A DNA stretch of 64,000 bases from positions 2,294,001 through 2,358,000 of the forward strand of contig OZ254088.1 in the NCBI GenBank assembly GCA_965267605.1, read 5' to 3'. How positions within the stretch are numbered: the first letter of the stretch is position 1; the number at the start of each line of letters is the position of its first letter. The notes beneath the pieces are model-generated. The model made no database searches and had not been told where the DNA came from. It saw only the letters and a list, made by a program, of their open reading frames with translations. The position numbers and the translations under genes are program-made. Positions 61,603-64,000 of this stretch are shown in pieces. The DNA comes from G965267605 sp965267605 (lineage in GTDB: Bacteria; Bacteroidota; Bacteroidia; Flavobacteriales_E; Vicingaceae).

Positions 61603-62049
61603 TGGAGCAGCTTCAGCCGTTTTAGCAGCACCACTACCACCTCTTCTTCTTCTCTTCTTCTTAGCTGGCTTCGCTTCCTTAACCATTAGATCGTTGAAGT
61701 CAACCAACTCGATGAAACACATGTCAGCATTATCACCCAAACGGAAAGCCGTCTTGATGATTCTGGTATAACCACCTGGTCGATCTCCAACCTTAGGTGC
61801 CACCTCTCTGAACAATTCAGTCACTGCATGCTTATCCTGAAGATAGCTGAACACAACCCTTCTTGAGTGCGTAGAGTCGGTTTTTGACTTTGTGATCAAA
61901 GGCTCTACATACCTTTTCAACGCCTTAGCCTTAGCAGTCGTGGTCTCAATGCGCTTATGCATGATCAACGAAGACGCCATATTCGAAAGCATTGCCTTTC
62001 TGTGGCCTGCCTTACGACTAAGGTGATTGAATTTCTTACCGTGTTTCAT
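61129..62049 (-). CDS. rplQ: 50S ribosomal protein L17 with long acidic C-terminal extension
   Basis: L17 sits at the polypeptide exit side of the large subunit. Residues 1-123 are the conserved core (MKHGKKFNHLSRKAGHRKAML, RIETTTAKAKALKRYVEPLIT, AFRLGDNADMCFIELV). A basic linker KKKRRRR (130-136) follows, then about 155 residues that are mostly Glu, Val, Ala and Asp, in coiled-coil-like repeats, ending in an Asp/Glu/Ser-rich tail. Total 306 residues, versus about 115-130 in most bacteria. Some Bacteroidota have shorter extensions. It is the last gene of the operon before the terminator. Confidence 0.95.
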   Translation of the reverse strand: MKHGKKFNHLSRKAGHRKAMLSNMASSLIMHKRIETTTAKAKALKRYVEPLITKSKTDSTHSRRVVFSYLQDKHAVTELFREVAPKVGDRPGGYTRIIKTAFRLGDNADMCFIELVDFNDLMVKEAKPAKKKRRRRGGSGAAKTAEAAPAQETAAEEVAEEAPEAVETETPEAEVEVTPEAEETVAEETAEDVEEAAEEVAEGMEEAAEEATEEVEDVVEEVKEEAEEVIEEGEEVTDKIADTLEDVAEEVEEALEEAAEEIAEAVEEVGEDIEEAVEESSEEVSSDDEEEDEGGNDDESDEEKKD

Positions 62050-62088
62050 TTTTATTCCAAATGAGGCGCAGTCAAACTGACGCCAAAA

Positions 62089-63078
62089 TTAATCTTTATC
62101 CAGTTTGTATTTCGAAACGTTCATTCCGAAAGACAATCCTTTGCCTTCAACAAGTTCATCAAGCTCAGTAAGCGACTTCTTACCGAAGTTTCTGAACTTA
62201 AGAAGATCGTTCTTATTGAACTGAACCAGGTCGCCCAATGTCTCAACGTCTGCAGCTTTCAGACAGTTAAGCGCTCTAACCGACAAGTCCATATCCACAA
62301 GCTTCGTTTTAAGAAGTTGTCTCATATGTAATGAGTCTTCATCAAACTCTTCAACTGCTGATTTCTCTTCAGTATCAAGTGTGATCTTCTCATCAGAGAA
62401 CAACATGAAGTGGTGGATCAAAATCGTAGCCGCCTCCTTCAAAGCTTCTTTCGGATGGATCGAACCGTCCGTAACGATGTCCATTACAAGCTTTTCGTAA
62501 TCGGTCTTCTGCTCTACCCTGTAGTTCTCGATAGCATATTTAACGTTCTTGATTGGAGTGTAAATAGAATCTACCGCAATCACTCCTGCGATACCGCTTG
62601 AATCTTGCTCATCTCCTGGAACGTAACCTCTACCCTTGTTGATTGTAAGCTCAACTTCCAACTTCACAGAACCTTCCATGTTGCAGATAACGTGGTCCGG
62701 GTTCAACACCTGGAACGCAGATGTAAACTTACCAATGTCACCAGCAGTGAATTGATCCTGACCCGTTACTGTAAGGGTAACCTTCTCATTATCTGTACCC
62801 TCAATCTGCTGCTTGAATCTAACCTGCTTAAGGTTTAGAATGATCTCGGTTACATCTTCTACAACACCTTTGATTGTAGCGAATTCGTGATCAACACCAC
62901 TAATTCTGATAGACGTAATTGCGAAACCTTCAAGTGAAGAAAGAAGGATTCTTCTCAATGCATTACCAATGGTGATACCATATCCTGGCTCCAATGGTCT
63001 GAACTCGAACTTGCCCTCATAATCATCAGAGCTGATCATGATGACTTTATCGGGCTTTTGAAAATCTAGAATAGCCAT
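62089..63078 (-). CDS. rpoA: DNA-directed RNA polymerase subunit alpha
   Basis: RpoA dimer starts polymerase assembly; its C-terminal domain binds upstream DNA and activators. The 329-residue protein has the N-terminal domain (RPLEPGYGITIGNALRRILLSSLEGFAIT) and the C-terminal domain (LLKTKLVDMDLSVRALNCLKAADVETLGDLVQFNKNDLLKFRNFGKKSLTELDELV region). Standard length. It lies between rpsD (113 nt upstream) and rplQ (39 nt downstream). The spacer to rpsD carries two stem-loops. Confidence 0.98.
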   Translation of the reverse strand: MAILDFQKPDKVIMISSDDYEGKFEFRPLEPGYGITIGNALRRILLSSLEGFAITSIRISGVDHEFATIKGVVEDVTEIILNLKQVRFKQQIEGTDNEKVTLTVTGQDQFTAGDIGKFTSAFQVLNPDHVICNMEGSVKLEVELTINKGRGYVPGDEQDSSGIAGVIAVDSIYTPIKNVKYAIENYRVEQKTDYEKLVMDIVTDGSIHPKEALKEAATILIHHFMLFSDEKITLDTEEKSAVEEFDEDSLHMRQLLKTKLVDMDLSVRALNCLKAADVETLGDLVQFNKNDLLKFRNFGKKSLTELDELVEGKGLSFGMNVSKYKLDKD

Positions 63079-63113
63079 TTTGTTTCTTCGTTTTGATTGT
63101 CTCCTGGTTGCGC

Positions 63114-63144
63114 GATCTCAACGATTGAAGAAGTCAATGAGATC
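63114..63144 (-). other. Stem-loop in the rpsD-rpoA spacer (candidate regulatory RNA)
   Basis: On the minus strand the outer stem GATCTC/GAGATC (6 bp) and the inner stem ATTGA/TCAAT (5 bp) form one hairpin with a 5-nt loop and a 4-nt bulge on one side. It ends about 35 nt before the ATG of rpoA. There is no T-run after it, so it is not a simple terminator. The next hairpin upstream (63147-63161) is only 2 nt away. Confidence 0.4.
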
Positions 63145-63146
63145 CT

Positions 63147-63161
63147 TTGGCCAGCAGCCAA
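63147..63161 (-). other. Second stem-loop in the rpsD-rpoA spacer
   Basis: TTGGC and GCCAA form a perfect 5-bp stem with a 5-nt loop. It precedes the larger hairpin in the mRNA by 2 nt. No T-run follows. Confidence 0.3.
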
Positions 63162-63191
63162 TATGTTTAGCTAATTAGTTATTTATAATTC

Positions 63192-63797
63192 TTACTTAGA
63201 GTACAATTCAACAATCAACTGCTCCTTGATATTCTCTGGAATTTGCTCCCTTGTTGGAGGGTTGATCATTTTTCCTTCGAACGTTGAGCGGTCAAATTCA
63301 ATCCAGTCGTAAACCTCTGAACTGTTAGCCACACTACTGGTGATAGCTTCCAGAGACTTTGACTTTTCTCTTACGGCAACAACGTCACCCTCTTTCACCT
63401 GGAAAGATGGAATGTTCACTACGTTGCCATTTACTGTAATGTGTCTGTGAGTAACCAATTGCCTTGCACCTCGTCTTGAAGGGGAAATTCCCATTCGGAA
63501 AACGATGTTATCCAATCTGCACTCGCAAAGGATCAGCAAGTTCTCACCTGTAATACCTTTTGCTCTTGATGCTTTCTCAAAAAGGTTTGAGAACTGACGC
63601 TCAAGAATACCGTAGGTATATTTCGCCTTCTGCTTTTCTGCAAGCTGAATAGCGTATTCCGACTGCTTCATTCTCCTTTTGTTCGGCCCGTGCTGCCCTG
63701 GAGGGTAATTTTTCTTCTCCAACGCTTTGTCTGGTCCGAAAATCGGATCTCTAAACTTTCTGGCAATCTTGGATTTTGGTCCTCTATATCTAGCCAT
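63192..63797 (-). CDS. rpsD: 30S ribosomal protein S4
   Basis: S4 binds 16S rRNA early in assembly of the small subunit. The 201-residue protein has the N-terminal RYRGPKSKIARKFRDPIFG, the Pro-Pro-Gly-Gln-His-Gly segment, the S4 RNA-binding domain (RLDNIVFRMGISPSRRGARQLVTHRHITVNG) and the C-terminal FDRSTFEGKMINPPTREQIP. The usual N-terminal Cys zinc site is absent, as in many C-minus forms. The start ATG is 17 nt after the stop of rpsK. In some bacteria S4 represses its own operon, which is relevant to the hairpins before rpoA. Confidence 0.98.
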   Translation of the reverse strand: MARYRGPKSKIARKFRDPIFGPDKALEKKNYPPGQHGPNKRRMKQSEYAIQLAEKQKAKYTYGILERQFSNLFEKASRAKGITGENLLILCECRLDNIVFRMGISPSRRGARQLVTHRHITVNGNVVNIPSFQVKEGDVVAVREKSKSLEAITSSVANSSEVYDWIEFDRSTFEGKMINPPTREQIPENIKEQLIVELYSK

Positions 63798-63814
63798 TTC
63801 CTAGTTATTCAGTA

Positions 63815-64000
63815 TTAAACTCTTCTTCTCTTTGGAGGTCTGCAACCATTGTGTGGTAGCGGTGTAACGTCAACAATTTCTGTTACCTCAACCCCATTGT
63901 TGTGAATAGTTCTGATCGCTGATTCTCTACCCGATCCAGGACCCTTCACATATACCTTCACTTTTCTCAGTCCGTTTTCGAACGCTTCCTTTGTACACTT
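63815..64000 (-). CDS. rpsK: 30S ribosomal protein S11, C-terminal part
   Basis: The last 61 codons of rpsK, running off the right end of the window. The visible residues include KVYVKGPGSGRESAIRTI, EIVDVTPLPHNGCRPPKRRRV, the conserved S11 end. The 5' part lies to the right. It completes the usual order rpsK-rpsD-rpoA-rplQ. Confidence 0.96.
   Translation of the reverse strand, partial: KCTKEAFENGLRKVKVYVKGPGSGRESAIRTIHNNGVEVTEIVDVTPLPHNGCRPPKRRRV

Noticed and set aside
61334..61771. Ser/Ala/Thr-rich frame opposite the L17 acidic tail
   Set aside because: Antisense shadow of GAA/GAG repeats, with composition explained by the complementary strand.
1..64000. tRNA, rRNA, CRISPR array, insertion sequence or prophage
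   Set aside because: No cloverleaf-like gene, regular spaced repeat, transposase, integrase or phage gene was seen on either strand.

Overview
The window is a gene-dense stretch of chromosome from a member of the Bacteroidota, probably a free-living Flavobacteriia-like lineage; I cannot fix the order or genus by eye. The evidence is five secreted proteins with C-terminal type IX secretion (T9SS) sorting domains, Bacteroidota-specific families (GWxTD lipoprotein, DUF5606, TlpA/DUF4369, carboxypeptidase-regulatory-like TonB receptor, short AMP nucleosidase), weak or absent Shine-Dalgarno sequences, and promoters of the TTG-N17-19-TAnnTTTG type. No rRNA, tRNA, CRISPR array, insertion sequence, prophage or attachment site was seen, and no gene-free gap exceeds 200 bases.

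Layout. 1-2 kb: end of a polysaccharide locus (two glycosyltransferases). 2-5.3 kb: murB, an M3 peptidase and a DUF5606 protein. 5.3-11 kb: minus-strand operon of a small HsdR_N nuclease-fold protein and two tandem T9SS-exported subtilases. 11-17 kb: AMP nucleosidase, holA, a TonB-dependent receptor and pyrG. 17-23 kb: thioredoxin-fold protein, DUF1684 lipoprotein, FN3 protein, meaB and an exported metallophosphoesterase. 23-30.8 kb: membrane protein, a minus-strand run of a TPR/DUF3857/transglutaminase protein with two small membrane-associated partners, then nif3 with a C4 zinc-ribbon protein carrying a histone-H1-like tail. 30.8-39 kb: plus-strand run lpxK, PNP, gatB, TlpA-like protein, M1 peptidase with a probable C-terminal beta-barrel, lpxH. 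39-47 kb: gap, a large T9SS beta-propeller protein, an outer-membrane protein coupled to lipA, osmC-like gene, lipoproteins and ytxJ. 46.6-53 kb: ung, a BamA-like protein, L,D-transpeptidase, rmuC, GWxTD protein, rlmB. 53-57 kb: TPR-like protein and an exported M1 aminopeptidase. 57-61 kb: gltA, eno, carA. 61-64 kb: end of the ribosomal alpha operon (rpsK-rpsD-rpoA-rplQ).

Two genes too short for routine ORF calling are described: a 54-residue membrane protein (23799-23963) and a 41-residue lipoprotein (46420-46545) just upstream of ytxJ. A 14-codon tail of an upstream gene is also visible at the left edge.

I found no obviously new multi-gene defence or biosynthetic system. The most interesting signals are regulatory and architectural: (i) at least eight genes have a TAnnTTT(G/A) -7 box only 3-5 nt before the start codon, which predicts leaderless mRNAs; (ii) eight of nine convergent gene pairs overlap at their 3' ends, three by sharing stop-codon bases on both strands; (iii) two adjacent hairpins lie in the rpsD-rpoA spacer, a candidate regulatory RNA; (iv) L17 has a very long acidic tail, while the zinc-ribbon protein has a long Lys/Ala/Thr tail.
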